Shown here piece after piece: positions 8,087-16,903 of a stretch of DNA of 64,000 nt. The position numbers and the translations under genes are program-made. Positions within the stretch are counted from its first letter, which is position 1, and every line of letters begins with the position of its first letter. The notes beneath the pieces were generated by a model that made no database searches, was not told where the DNA came from, and worked only from the letters and a program-made list of their open reading frames with translations. Source of the DNA: Microbacterium sp. SA39 (GTDB lineage: Bacteria; Actinomycetota; Actinomycetes; Actinomycetales; Microbacteriaceae). Location: contig NZ_JXRU01000037.1 of NCBI RefSeq assembly GCF_000967865.1, positions 186,001 to 250,000 of the forward strand. The letters run 5' to 3'.

Positions 8087-8578
8087 TCAGTGGCCCTGCT
8101 CGCCGAAGCGGACGATGGCTTCGTCGAGGATGCGCTGCGCCTCGGCAGCGTTCCCCCACTCGTCGACCTTGACCCACTTGTTGGGTTCGAGGTCCTTGTA
8201 GTGCTCGAAGAAGTGCGAGATCTCCTTCTTCGTGTAATCGGCGATGTCGTCGATGTCCTGGATGTGCGCCCAGCGCGGATCCTTGGAGAGAACCGCGACG
8301 AGCTTGTCGTCTCCGCCGGCTTCGTCGCTCATCTTCAGCACCGCAACGGGGCGTACCTCGACGACGACGCCGGGGTAGATGGCGTGGTCGAGGAGCACGA
8401 GCACGTCGAGAGGATCGCCGTCCTCGCCGAGCGTGTTGTCGAAGTAGCCGTAGTCGGCCGGGTAGCCGAAGGTCGTGTAGAGCACGCGGTCGAGATGCAC
8501 TCGCCCGGTCTCGTGGTCGACTTCGTACTTCACGCGGCTGCCGCGCGGGATCTCGATGACGGCGTCGTGTGCGCCCAT
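8087..8578 (-). CDS. ppa: Inorganic pyrophosphatase (family I)
   Basis: 163 residues starting MGAHDAVIEIPRGSRVKYE, with GAGGAG upstream of the ATG at 8578; the longer frame upstream lacks a site. Family I signatures are complete: EIPRGSRVKYEVD (substrate binding), YGYFDNTLGEDGDPLDVLVL (metal-binding Asp cluster) and the C-terminal HFFEHYKDLEP with conserved Lys and Tyr. It hydrolyses cytoplasmic pyrophosphate to phosphate, pulling nucleotide-, aminoacyl-tRNA- and lipid-synthesis reactions forward. Length is normal for the soluble hexameric bacterial enzyme. Followed on the same strand by nothing; it converges with the M23 gene. Confidence 0.95.
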   Translation of the reverse strand: MGAHDAVIEIPRGSRVKYEVDHETGRVHLDRVLYTTFGYPADYGYFDNTLGEDGDPLDVLVLLDHAIYPGVVVEVRPVAVLKMSDEAGGDDKLVAVLSKDPRWAHIQDIDDIADYTKKEISHFFEHYKDLEPNKWVKVDEWGNAAEAQRILDEAIVRFGEQGH

Positions 8579-8621
8579 GCGTGTGCTCCTCAGGATGACG
8601 GGTTGGATGCCGCGGACCAGC

Positions 8622-9308
8622 CTACTCGCGCGCGCCGGAACCGCCGGTTCCTTCGTCTCCGACGGTCTCATCCGCGCGCCCCGGAGTGCGTCGGGGCCAG
8701 AGCCTGTTCAGTGCGTGCGCGAGCACTCCGGTGAGGAGCAGGAGAAAGAGCGCGAAGTAGCCCTGGTCGCCGATGGCGACGGCGATCCCGAGCGCCAGGG
8801 CGAAGAGGATGATCGCTGCGACGTCGCCGGCCACCTCCTGCCGCACGCGTGAGATCGGCGCGCACGTGAGGTCGGGATGCCGCAGCAGGTAGAGCTTCGC
8901 TGCGAGGGTGGCGCTCTGAGTGAGGATCAGGGTGCCGATGTAGACCGTCTCCTGCAGCGGATCCGTGTCCATCTGCCCGAGCATCGCCGTCGGCACGGGC
9001 AGCCAGACGATCGTCGCCAACCACGCGATGTTGATCCAGAGGAGCGCGGGAGTGATCGCCGTGACCTCGGTGTACTGGCGGTGATGCTCCATCCAGAAGT
9101 TCGCGATGAGCAGGAAGCTGAGCGCGAAGCTGAACAGCTGCCCGCCGTTCGCGGCGAAGAACTCTCCTGTGGCCAGGCCCTCGGTGCCGGCATCCGACAC
9201 CGCCTCCAGCAGAGGGAGGATCAGCAAGGTCATGGCGATGGCGACGACCGCGTCCGCGAACGCCCTGAAGCGGTCGGTCGAGAAGCGGAGGCTCGTGTGA
9301 TCGGTCAC
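8622..9308 (-). CDS. TMEM175-family (DUF1211) potassium channel-like protein
   Basis: 228 residues from a GTG behind TAGTCT-N6. The first helix carries the family's filter signature region (RFRAFADAVVAIAMTLLIL). Six hydrophobic segments in total are followed by an acidic/Gly tail (DETVGDEGTGGSG). Bacterial TMEM175 proteins have one six-helix repeat and form tetrameric K+-selective leak channels; length and topology match. The usual FSD appears here as FAD, a conservative variant. It lies upstream of ppa on the same strand (43 bp gap), but ppa has its own ribosome binding site. Confidence 0.8.
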   Translation of the reverse strand: MTDHTSLRFSTDRFRAFADAVVAIAMTLLILPLLEAVSDAGTEGLATGEFFAANGGQLFSFALSFLLIANFWMEHHRQYTEVTAITPALLWINIAWLATIVWLPVPTAMLGQMDTDPLQETVYIGTLILTQSATLAAKLYLLRHPDLTCAPISRVRQEVAGDVAAIILFALALGIAVAIGDQGYFALFLLLLTGVLAHALNRLWPRRTPGRADETVGDEGTGGSGARE

Positions 9309-9320
9309 GGCGCCAGACTA
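9309..9320 (-). promoter_or_regulatory. -10 box for a leaderless start (TMEM175-like gene)
   Basis: On the minus strand TAGTCT (9315-9320), six bases, then GTG at 9308. Confidence 0.5.
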
Positions 9321-9337
9321 GACCGCTCGGGGATCTG

Positions 9338-10267
9338 TCAGGCCTCGCCGGCCGTCGGAGCGCCCAGAAGTGCGTCCTGGACAGCGGCGGTGCGACGCCG
9401 CAGCGCATCGGCGACCGCGGCCACGGCCGGCTGACGCAGCGAGTCCGGCCGCAGCACGAGCCAGTACGGCAGGCGCTCGGCGAACTCCCCTGGCAGAAGG
9501 CGCACGAGGTCCGGATGCCGGTCGGCGAGGAAGCACGGCAGGAACCCGATGCCCGCCCCGGCCCGGGTGGCCTCGACATGCACGAAGACGTTCGTGGAGC
9601 TGAGGGAGTCTCGCATGCCGGGGACCAGGCGCCGGGGTGCATCGAGGACATCGACCTGCAGCATCGAGTCGACGAAGTAGACCAGAGGGTGCTCGCTCAG
9701 CTCGGCGATGCCGGCAGGTGTGCCGAACTCGTCCAGATAGCCGCGGGCGGCGTACATGCCCAAGGTGTAGTGGCCGAGCAGGATCGCCTCCGCGCGGTGC
9801 ACCTGCGGCTCGCCGACCACGACCTCCATGTCCAGACCGGAGCGGTGCTGGAGAGCGCGGCGGGTGACATTGACGATCTCGACGCTGAGACGCGGATGCC
9901 GCCGACGCAGTTGTGCGAGGGCGGGAGCGATGACGAATGCGCTGAACCCGTCGGTGGCGGACACGCGCACGACGCCGGCGATGTGGTCGGCTTGCTCGCC
10001 GTCGTCGTGGATGCTCGCCAGTGCGGCCTCGACGTCCTCCGCGGCCCTCACGGCTCGGCGCCCCAGGTCGGTCAGCTCCCATCCGCCCGGGGTGCGGGCC
10101 AGCGCCCGCCCGCCGAGACCGGCTTCCAACGCGGCGATCCGGCGGGAGACGGTGGTGTGGTTCAGCCCGAGGCTTTCTCCGGCGGTGGTGAAGCGCCCGG
10201 TGCGCGCGACAGCCAACAGGACGAGGAGGTCGTCGGGGCTGGCGGAGAATTCAGGTGATGAGTTCAC
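9338..10267 (-). CDS. LysR-family transcriptional regulator
   Basis: 309 residues from the GTG at 10267 (VNSSPEFSASPDDLLVLL). The ATGs further upstream would give a Cys/Pro-rich extension foreign to LysR proteins. The winged HTH is at residues about 10-70 (DLLVLLAVARTGRFTTAGES, then LNHTTVSRRIAALEAGLG), followed by a type-2 periplasmic-binding-like effector domain (about 95-295). Divergent from the MHS transporter/3-hydroxybutyrate dehydrogenase operon with a 155-bp shared regulatory region. By usual LysR logic it should control that operon in response to its substrate (inference). Confidence 0.85.
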   Translation of the reverse strand: MNSSPEFSASPDDLLVLLAVARTGRFTTAGESLGLNHTTVSRRIAALEAGLGGRALARTPGGWELTDLGRRAVRAAEDVEAALASIHDDGEQADHIAGVVRVSATDGFSAFVIAPALAQLRRRHPRLSVEIVNVTRRALQHRSGLDMEVVVGEPQVHRAEAILLGHYTLGMYAARGYLDEFGTPAGIAELSEHPLVYFVDSMLQVDVLDAPRRLVPGMRDSLSSTNVFVHVEATRAGAGIGFLPCFLADRHPDLVRLLPGEFAERLPYWLVLRPDSLRQPAVAAVADALRRRTAAVQDALLGAPTAGEA

Positions 10268-10422
10268 ATCTGCAATTCTGCACCCCGTCTCTGCTCGACT
10301 GGTCATTGGTGCACAGAGTGCGACGTGCTCATACTTGCTGTGGCTTCCCCCACCCGGTGGGTCGCGGGGCCCAGGGCAGCAGCTGTCGATGCGGACACTG
10401 CAGAACACGAAGGAGTGCACCC
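10268..10422. promoter_or_regulatory. Divergent control region, LysR / MHS transporter
   Basis: Contains the inverted repeat TGCACC (10279-10284) and GGTGCA (10308-10313), a candidate LysR site. A possible rightward promoter has TTGGTG (10306-10311), 18 bp, then CATACT (10330-10335), so the right arm of the repeat overlaps the -35. AAGGAG at 10410-10415 serves the transporter ATG. Confidence 0.35.
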
Positions 10423-11796
10423 ATGAGCGTCAGGAAAGCGACGACCGTCCCCGAGACCGAGCCTCGGACATCCGGACTCAAGAAGATCGTGGCCGCCTCG
10501 ATGGTGGGCACCGTGGTCGAGTGGTACGAGTTCTTCCTCTACGCCACCGCCGCCTCGCTGGTCTTCGGAACCTTCTTCTTCCCGGATGCCGGCACCGAGC
10601 TCGACGGCATCATCGCCGCCTTCCTGACTTACGCGGTGGGCTTCGTCGCGCGTCCGCTCGGAGGCATCGTGTTCGGCCAGATCGGGGATCGGCTGGGGCG
10701 CAAGCACACCCTGCAGATCACGATCATCCTCGTGGGCGTCGCCACGTTCCTGATGGGGTGCCTGCCGGGGTTCGACACCATCGGCTACTGGGCGCCCGCG
10801 CTGCTCGTGGCGCTCCGCTTCATCCAGGGCTTCGCCGTCGGCGGCGAGTGGGGCGGTGCCGTGCTGCTCGTCGCCGAGCACAGCCCGGACAGGTCCCGAG
10901 GCTTCTGGTCGAGCTGGCCGCAGGCCGCGGTCCCCGTCGGCAACCTCCTGGCCACGCTGGTGCTGCTCGGGATGTCGTGGATCCTGCCGTCGGATCAGTT
11001 CCTGGGCTGGGGCTGGCGCGTCGCCTTCTGGCTGTCGGCGATCGTCGTCATCGTCGGCTACTACATCCGCACCCACGTCAGCGAGGCACCGATCTTCCTC
11101 GAGGCCCGCGCCCAGGTCGAGGCCGACAAGGCCGCAGGCTACGGCGTGCTGGAGGTCGTGAAGAAGTACCCGCGGGGCATCTTCGGGGCGATGGGGCTGC
11201 GCTTCGCGGAGAACATCCTCTACTACATCATCGTGTCCTTCACGATCGTGTATCTGAAGACCGTGCACGAGTACGACACCAGCCAGCTGCTGCTGGCCCT
11301 CCTGATCGCCCACGTCATCCACTTCCTGGTGATCCCACAGGTCGGCAGGCTCTCCGATGCGTTCGGCCGCCGGCCGGTGTACCTGGCCGGTGCGGTGCTC
11401 GGCGCCACCTGGGCGTTCTTCGCATTCCCGATGTTCGACACGCAGAACCCGTTCCTGATCATCGCGGCGGTCACCATCGGACTCTGCTTCCACGCTCTGA
11501 TGTACGCCGGACAACCGGCCATCATGGCCGAGATGTTCCCCACGCGCATGCGCTACTCCGGTGTCTCGCTCGGCTACCAGGTCACCTCGATCGTCGCCGG
11601 GTCTCTGGCGCCGATCATCGCGACCGCGCTGTTGCAGCAGTACCAGTCGTGGATGCCGGTGGCGGTCTACGTGGCCGCGGCCTGCGCCGTCACGGCCTTC
11701 GCGGTGATCACGATGAAGGAGACCCGCGGCGTCTCCCTGCTCGACGTCGACGCCGCCGATGCGCGCGCGAACGGTCTGGTCAGGGTCGCCCGGTGA
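10423..11796 (+). CDS. MFS transporter, metabolite:H+ symporter (MHS) family, probable 3-hydroxybutyrate/organic acid uptake
   Basis: 457 residues from the ATG at 10423 with AAGGAG seven bases upstream. Twelve hydrophobic helices. It has the MHS opening TVVEWYEFFLYATAASLVF and the MFS loop signature GQIGDRLGRKHTL after helix 2, repeated as GRLSDAFGRRPVYL between helices 8 and 9. MHS proteins import small carboxylates with protons. The stop overlaps the GTG of a 3-hydroxybutyrate dehydrogenase gene (GTGA), so the two are translationally coupled. The likely substrate is therefore 3-hydroxybutyrate or a related hydroxy acid; this is inference from context. Confidence 0.85.
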   Translation: MSVRKATTVPETEPRTSGLKKIVAASMVGTVVEWYEFFLYATAASLVFGTFFFPDAGTELDGIIAAFLTYAVGFVARPLGGIVFGQIGDRLGRKHTLQITIILVGVATFLMGCLPGFDTIGYWAPALLVALRFIQGFAVGGEWGGAVLLVAEHSPDRSRGFWSSWPQAAVPVGNLLATLVLLGMSWILPSDQFLGWGWRVAFWLSAIVVIVGYYIRTHVSEAPIFLEARAQVEADKAAGYGVLEVVKKYPRGIFGAMGLRFAENILYYIIVSFTIVYLKTVHEYDTSQLLLALLIAHVIHFLVIPQVGRLSDAFGRRPVYLAGAVLGATWAFFAFPMFDTQNPFLIIAAVTIGLCFHALMYAGQPAIMAEMFPTRMRYSGVSLGYQVTSIVAGSLAPIIATALLQQYQSWMPVAVYVAAACAVTAFAVITMKETRGVSLLDVDAADARANGLVRVAR

Positions 11797-12566
11797 GCGC
11801 CGCACCGCAGCCGCTCGCCGGCCGGCGGGCTCTCGTCACCGGCGGGGCCAGCGGAATCGGACTGGCCGTCGTTCAGGAGCTCGCGGCTCGCGGCGCGCAC
11901 GTCATCGTCGCCGACCGGGATGCCGCGGGGTGCGAGACCACGGCGACGGCGGTGGGCGGTTCGGCCTGGACCGTGGACCTGCTGGATCCGGCGGCGCTCG
12001 CGGATGACCGGCTGGCAGACGCGCTGGCCGGGGTGGACATCCTGGTGAACAACGCCGGGATCCAGCACGTCAGCCCGATCGAGGACTTCGATCCCGGTGA
12101 ATTCCGCAGGATCACGACCCTCATGCTCGAGGTGCCGTTCCTGCTGATCCGCGCCGTTCTCCCCGCGATGTACGAGCAGCGCTTCGGACGGATCATCAAC
12201 GTCTCCTCGGTGCACGGGCTGCGCGCCTCGCCCTACAAGTCCGCGTACGTCGCGGCCAAGCACGGGCTCGAGGGGCTGTCGAAGGTCACCGCGCTGGAGG
12301 GCGGCGAGCATCGTGTCACCAGCAACTGCGTCAATCCCGGGTACGTCCGGACGCCGCTCGTCGAGAAGCAGCTTGCCGATCAGGCCCGCGTGCACGGCAT
12401 CCCCGAGGCGGAGGTCCTGGACCGGATCATGCTCACCGAGAGCGCGATCAAGCGACTGGTCGAGCCGGCCGAGGTCGCAGGACTCGTGGCGTGGCTGGCG
12501 AGCGACGAGGCGGCCATGGTGACCGGGGCGAGCTACACGATGGACGGTGGCTGGTCGGCTCGATGA
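11793..12566 (+). CDS. 3-Hydroxybutyrate dehydrogenase (SDR family)
   Basis: 257 residues. The NAD-binding Gly-rich motif is VTGGASGIG (residues about 16-24), followed by NNAGIQHVSPIEDF. The catalytic Ser is in NVSSVHGLRAS and the Tyr/Lys pair in YKSAYVAAKHG. The NNAGIQHV...F and GLxASxxKSAYVAAKHG segments are typical of D-3-hydroxybutyrate dehydrogenases, which oxidise 3-hydroxybutyrate to acetoacetate with NAD+. The GTG start overlaps the transporter stop. This points to an import-and-oxidation module under the divergent LysR regulator. Another hydroxy-acid or polyol substrate cannot be excluded. Confidence 0.8.
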   Translation: MSAAPQPLAGRRALVTGGASGIGLAVVQELAARGAHVIVADRDAAGCETTATAVGGSAWTVDLLDPAALADDRLADALAGVDILVNNAGIQHVSPIEDFDPGEFRRITTLMLEVPFLLIRAVLPAMYEQRFGRIINVSSVHGLRASPYKSAYVAAKHGLEGLSKVTALEGGEHRVTSNCVNPGYVRTPLVEKQLADQARVHGIPEAEVLDRIMLTESAIKRLVEPAEVAGLVAWLASDEAAMVTGASYTMDGGWSAR

Positions 12567-12588
12567 GCGGGACAGCGACGCACCCCGC

Positions 12589-12600
12589 TAGCGTTGAGAG
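12589..12600 (+). promoter_or_regulatory. -10 box for a leaderless start (tilS)
   Basis: TAGCGT (12589-12594), six bases, then GTG at 12601. Confidence 0.5.
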
Positions 12601-13593
12601 GTGCCGTCGCTGAAACCCGCAGTAGCCGAGATCCGCCTCGCCGTGCGCACCGCGCTCGCCGGCCTCCCCGAAGGGGCTGCTGTGGTGGTGGCGCTGTCGG
12701 GCGGCGCGGATTCACTCGCGCTCGCCGCGGCCACAGCGTTCGAGGCGCCGAAGCGCGGACTCCGCGTCACCTCGCTCACCGTCGATCACGGACTGCAGGG
12801 CGGATCGGACGAGGTGGCAGCCGCCGCTGCGCACATCGCCTCAGGTCTCGGCCTCGAAGCGCAGGTGGTGCGCGTTCAGGTCGACGATGAGGGAGGCCCG
12901 GAGGCAGCGGCCCGTGACGCTCGGTATCAGGCTCTGCGCGATGCGGCATCCGCGGTCGGGGCATCCGCCGTGCTCCTCGGCCACACGCTTGACGATCAGG
13001 CCGAGACGGTGCTGCTCGGACTGGCCCGCGGCTCCGGCGCGGCGAGCCTGCAGGGCATGGCGCCTTCGCGCGAGGACGACGACGGGGTGCGCTGGCTCCG
13101 CCCACTGCTCGGTGTGCGCCGGGAGACGACGCGCGCCTTCTGCGCGGCATCCGATCTGACGCCTTGGGACGACCCGCACAACTCGCACGACCGCTACGCG
13201 AGAGTGCGAGTGCGCGACCGGGTGCTCCCCGTGCTCGAGACCGAGCTGGGGCCGGGGATCGCCGAGGCGCTGGCCCGCACCGCCGAGCAGCTCCGCGAGG
13301 ACGCCGAGGCCTTCGACGAGATGATCCACGAGACGATCGAGGACATCGTCGAGCATGCGGAGGCGGGGATATCGGTCAGCGTCGCTGCTCTCGCCGCGAA
13401 TCCCGCCGCCCTGCGGAACCGCATCATCCGCCTCGTCGTCGACAGCGAATTCGGCGTGAGCCTGACCCGCACGCAGACCGTCGAGGTCGCGAGACTCGCG
13501 ACGGACTGGGCGGGTCAGGGACCGATCGATCTGCCCGGCTGCGCGGCGGTTCGCCGCGGCGGGCAGATCGTCTTCACCGCGCGGGGGCGCTGA
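12601..13593 (+). CDS. tilS: tRNA(Ile)-lysidine synthetase
   Basis: 330 residues. The PP-loop ATPase motif SGGADSLAL (residues about 33-41) is followed by VDHGLQ and the LGHTLDDQAETVLLGLARGSG segment typical of TilS. It adenylates and then ligates lysine onto C34 of tRNA-Ile(CAU), changing its decoding from AUG to AUA; essential. The protein has the short actinobacterial form with an N-terminal catalytic domain and a reduced C-terminal region. Followed in the usual actinobacterial order by hpt and ftsH, but here a minus-strand DUF937 gene has been inserted, ending one base after the tilS stop. Confidence 0.93.
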   Translation: MPSLKPAVAEIRLAVRTALAGLPEGAAVVVALSGGADSLALAAATAFEAPKRGLRVTSLTVDHGLQGGSDEVAAAAAHIASGLGLEAQVVRVQVDDEGGPEAAARDARYQALRDAASAVGASAVLLGHTLDDQAETVLLGLARGSGAASLQGMAPSREDDDGVRWLRPLLGVRRETTRAFCAASDLTPWDDPHNSHDRYARVRVRDRVLPVLETELGPGIAEALARTAEQLREDAEAFDEMIHETIEDIVEHAEAGISVSVAALAANPAALRNRIIRLVVDSEFGVSLTRTQTVEVARLATDWAGQGPIDLPGCAAVRRGGQIVFTARGR

Positions 13594-14193
13594 CTACTTC
13601 TTCCCGCCGAGCAGGCCACCCAGAAGGTCGCCGATCCCGCCGCCGCCCGACTTGCCGCCTCCGAGCAGTCCGCCCAGCACGTCGCCGATCCCGCCGCCGC
13701 CCGCGTTGCCGCCGGAACCGCCGTTGCCGCCTCCGAGCAGGCCGCCGATGATGTCGCCGATACCGCCGCCGGATTCCTGCGCACCGGCATCCGTCTTGGC
13801 GGTCTTGTCCTTCGTGGCGTTGGCGATGAGTCCCATCACGATCGGCGCGAGGATCGGAAGGAGCTTGCCGAAGTCGATACCGGGGGTCGCCTTGGACTCG
13901 GTGAGCTTCGTGGTGACCTCTTTCTCCTTCTCGCCGAGGATGTGCGCGACGATCTTGCCGCCGTCGGCCTGATCGACATCGTCGACCTTGGCCGCACTCG
14001 TCGAGCCCTTGTGCTTCTGCAGCGCCTTCTGGATCGCCGCGGAGCCCTCTTCGGTCTCGGCATTCTTCGCCAGGCCGCCCAGCAGCACCGCGCCACCCTG
14101 CTCAATCGCGACCTTCGCATCGTCGCGCGAGACGCCGAGCTTCTCGGCGATGTCGTCGACCGGAACCTGCTTGAGGATGTCGTCAAGAGCCAT
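13594..14193 (-). CDS. DUF937 protein with Gly-rich C-terminal repeats
   Basis: 199 residues with GGAAGGA upstream. Residues about 1-100 are a helical DUF937 domain (MALDDILKQVPVDDIAEKLG, GGAVLLGGLAKNAE). A hydrophobic segment follows (PILAPIVMGLIAN, about 125-140). The tail holds three imperfect repeats of GGGIGD-x-x-GGLLGGG separated by Gly/Ser-rich linkers, ending in GGKK. The repeats are visible in the DNA at about 13597-13770. Function unknown; DUF937 proteins such as YidB are small and conserved. Wedged head to head between tilS and hpt, so it interrupts a conserved gene order. Confidence 0.75.
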   Translation of the reverse strand: MALDDILKQVPVDDIAEKLGVSRDDAKVAIEQGGAVLLGGLAKNAETEEGSAAIQKALQKHKGSTSAAKVDDVDQADGGKIVAHILGEKEKEVTTKLTESKATPGIDFGKLLPILAPIVMGLIANATKDKTAKTDAGAQESGGGIGDIIGGLLGGGNGGSGGNAGGGGIGDVLGGLLGGGKSGGGGIGDLLGGLLGGKK

Positions 14194-14278
14194 GGTGAAT
14201 CCTTCCGTCGGTGGGCGTCAGCCCGTCTCCCCGCCACAGTAGTGCGGATGCCGGGATCGAGCACGTCTTCGCGTCACC

Positions 14279-14290
14279 TAAAATCGATCC
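14279..14290 (+). promoter_or_regulatory. -10 box for a leaderless start (hpt)
   Basis: TAAAAT (14279-14284), six bases, then ATG at 14291. Confidence 0.55.
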
Positions 14291-14842
14291 ATGCGCGCCG
14301 CGGAAATCCAGGACGACCTTTCCCAGATCCTCGTCACTGAGGAGCAGATCCTCGCCAAGCTCGACGAGCTCGCGGCGCAGGTCGCCGTCGACTACGCGGG
14401 CAAGGAGCTCGTTCTCGTCGGCGTGCTCAAGGGGGCGGTGATGGTGATGGCGGACTTCGCCAGGGCTCTGCCGTTCCACGCCCCGATGGACTGGATGGCG
14501 GTCTCGAGCTACGGTGCGAGCACCAGGTCCAGCGGTGTGGTGCAGATCCGTAAAGACCTCGACACCGATCTCAACGGCAAGCACGTGCTGATCGTCGAGG
14601 ACATCATCGATTCGGGCCTCACGCTCAGCTGGCTGCTCGAGAACTTCCAATCCCGCGGTGCGGAGTCGATCGAGGTATTGGCGCTGCTGCGCAAGCCCGA
14701 GGCGGCGAAGGTCGTGATCGACTGCAAGTACGTCGGATTCGACATCCCCACGGATTTCGTCGTCGGATACGGACTCGACTACGCCGAGCGGTACCGCAAC
14801 CTGCGCGACGTCGCGGTCCTCGCGCCGCACGTCTACAGCTGA
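14291..14842 (+). CDS. hpt: Hypoxanthine phosphoribosyltransferase
   Basis: 183 residues. Type I PRTase with the PRPP-binding loop VLIVEDIIDSGLTLSWLL (residues about 98-115), the flexible-loop segment SSYGASTRSSG (about 72-82) and the C-terminal DFVVGYGLDYAERYRNL typical of HPRTs. It converts hypoxanthine, and usually guanine, plus PRPP to IMP or GMP in purine salvage. Directly upstream of ftsH, as in most Actinobacteria, and probably cotranscribed with it in part. Confidence 0.93.
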   Translation: MRAAEIQDDLSQILVTEEQILAKLDELAAQVAVDYAGKELVLVGVLKGAVMVMADFARALPFHAPMDWMAVSSYGASTRSSGVVQIRKDLDTDLNGKHVLIVEDIIDSGLTLSWLLENFQSRGAESIEVLALLRKPEAAKVVIDCKYVGFDIPTDFVVGYGLDYAERYRNLRDVAVLAPHVYS

Positions 14843-14901
14843 TACGCCGTGGGTGAACGCACAGCGGGAGCCTAGGGCACGCGCGATACGCTGATCCGAC
14901 C

Positions 14902-16902
14902 ATGGATGTCAAGAAGCTCACCCGGAATCCGCTGATCTACGTCGCGCTGATCGGCGTGCTGCTCTTCGGCGGCTTCCTGCTGATCTCGAACCTCGGCGCC
15001 CCCAAGCAGATCACGACCGAGGAGGGGCTCGAACTCCTTTCCGGCACCACGGTGACCGAGGTCGTGACCACCGACGGCGACCAGCGCGTCGACCTGACGC
15101 TGTCGAAGCCGTTCGAGGGCGCGGAGAACGTGCAGTTCTACTACGTCGAGGCGCGTGCCGAACAGGTGGTCTCGGCCATCAACGAGTCCTCGCCGAAGGA
15201 CGGCTTCAACGACGCGGTGCCGCGGGCGACCTGGTTCGACGGCTTCCTCTCTCTCCTCCTTCCGCTGGTGCTGCTCGGTCTGCTGTTCTGGTGGCTGCTC
15301 TCGTCCATGCAGGGCGGCGGCGGCAAGGTCATGCAGTTCGGCAAGTCCAAGGCCAAGCTCGTCAACAAGGAGACCCCGAGCGTCACCTTCGCCGACGTCG
15401 CCGGTGCCGATGAGGCGATCGAAGAGCTCCACGAGATCAAGGAGTTCCTGCAGGATCCCGCCAAGTTCCAGGCGATCGGCGCCCGCATCCCGAAGGGCGT
15501 GCTGCTGTACGGCCCTCCCGGAACCGGCAAGACGCTGCTCGCGCGCGCGGTCGCCGGTGAGGCCGGCGCCCCGTTCTACTCCATCTCCGGATCCGACTTC
15601 GTCGAGATGTTCGTCGGTGTCGGAGCGTCACGTGTGCGCGACCTCTTCGGCCAGGCCAAGGAGAACGCCCCCGCCATCATCTTCATCGACGAGATCGACG
15701 CCGTGGGCCGTCACCGCGGCGCCGGGATGGGCGGCGGCAACGACGAGCGCGAGCAGACGCTCAACCAGATGCTCGTCGAGATGGACGGCTTCGACCCGAA
15801 CGCGAATGTGATCGTGATCGCGGCGACGAACCGCCCCGACATCCTCGACCCCGCTCTGCTGCGCCCCGGACGCTTCGACCGTCAGATCGGCGTGGACGCG
15901 CCCGATCTCAAGGGGCGCCAGAGGATCCTCGAGGTGCACAGCAAGGGCAAGCCCCTCGCGAAGAGCGTCGACCTCGAGGTCGTCGCCCGCAAGACTCCCG
16001 GGTTCACCGGTGCCGATCTCGCCAACGTGCTGAACGAAGCGGCGCTGCTCACCGCGCGCTCGAACGCCCAGCTCGTCGACAATCGCGCGCTCGACGAGGC
16101 GATCGACCGCGTGATCGCCGGACCGCAGCGCCGTACCCGCGTGATGCGCGACAAGGAGAAGCTGATCACGGCGTACCACGAGGGCGGACACGCGCTCGCC
16201 GCCGCAGCGATGAACTACACCGACCCGGTCACGAAGATCACGATCCTGCCCCGAGGCAAGGCGCTCGGCTACACCATGGTGCTGCCGCTCGACGACAAGT
16301 ACTCGGTCACCCGCAACGAGCTCCAGGACCAGCTGACGTATGCGATGGGCGGCCGCGTCGCGGAGGAGATCATCTTCCACGACCCCACCACCGGTGCCTC
16401 GAACGACATCGAGAAGGCGACCTCGATCGCCCGCAAGATGGTCATCGAGTACGGCATGACCACACAGGTCGGTCCGGTCAAGCTCGGCAGCGAGGGCGGC
16501 GAACCCTTCGCCGGCCGCGACATGGGCCGGGGCCGCGAGTACTCCGAGCGCGTCGCCGAGCGGGTCGATGCCGAGGTGCGCGCCCTGATCGAGCAGGCGC
16601 ACAACGAGGCCTACGAGGTCATCAGCGCGAACCGCGACATCCTCGACAAGCTCGCGCTGGCTCTGCTCGAGGAAGAGACCCTCGACCACAACCAGATCGC
16701 CGAGATCTTCACCGAGATCAAGAAGCTCCCCGAGCGCCCGCTCTGGCTGTCCAGCGAGGACCGTCCGGTCTCCGAGCGGCCGCCGATCGAGGTGCCGAAG
16801 AAGGACGTCTCGCTCGCGGCATCCGTCGAGGCTCCGGCCTCAGCGCCGCGTGCGCAGCAGGGGTCGGCCAGCGCCGGCAAGCCGCGCCCCGCGACGGCCT
16901 GA
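14902..16902 (+). CDS. ftsH: ATP-dependent zinc metalloprotease FtsH
   Basis: 666 residues. Two N-terminal membrane helices (about 13-33 and 110-132) flank an extracytoplasmic domain. The AAA+ module follows: Walker A GPPGTGKT (about residue 204), pore motif MFVGVGAS, Walker [12 protein letters not shown], second region of homology and Arg finger (RPGRFDR). The zinc protease motif HEGGH is near residue 426, with the third ligand in [11 protein letters not shown]. It degrades misfolded membrane and regulatory proteins as a membrane hexamer. A TACGCT box lies nine bases before the ATG. Heads the folate gene run; the folE GTG comes one base after its stop. Confidence 0.96.
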   Translation: MDVKKLTRNPLIYVALIGVLLFGGFLLISNLGAPKQITTEEGLELLSGTTVTEVVTTDGDQRVDLTLSKPFEGAENVQFYYVEARAEQVVSAINESSPKDGFNDAVPRATWFDGFLSLLLPLVLLGLLFWWLLSSMQGGGGKVMQFGKSKAKLVNKETPSVTFADVAGADEAIEELHEIKEFLQDPAKFQAIGARIPKGVLLYGPPGTGKTLLARAVAGEAGAPFYSISGSDFVEMFVGVGASRVRDLFGQAKENAPAIIFIDEIDAVGRHRGAGMGGGNDEREQTLNQMLVEMDGFDPNANVIVIAATNRPDILDPALLRPGRFDRQIGVDAPDLKGRQRILEVHSKGKPLAKSVDLEVVARKTPGFTGADLANVLNEAALLTARSNAQLVDNRALDEAIDRVIAGPQRRTRVMRDKEKLITAYHEGGHALAAAAMNYTDPVTKITILPRGKALGYTMVLPLDDKYSVTRNELQDQLTYAMGGRVAEEIIFHDPTTGASNDIEKATSIARKMVIEYGMTTQVGPVKLGSEGGEPFAGRDMGRGREYSERVAERVDAEVRALIEQAHNEAYEVISANRDILDKLALALLEEETLDHNQIAEIFTEIKKLPERPLWLSSEDRPVSERPPIEVPKKDVSLAASVEAPASAPRAQQGSASAGKPRPATA

Positions 16903-16903
16903 C

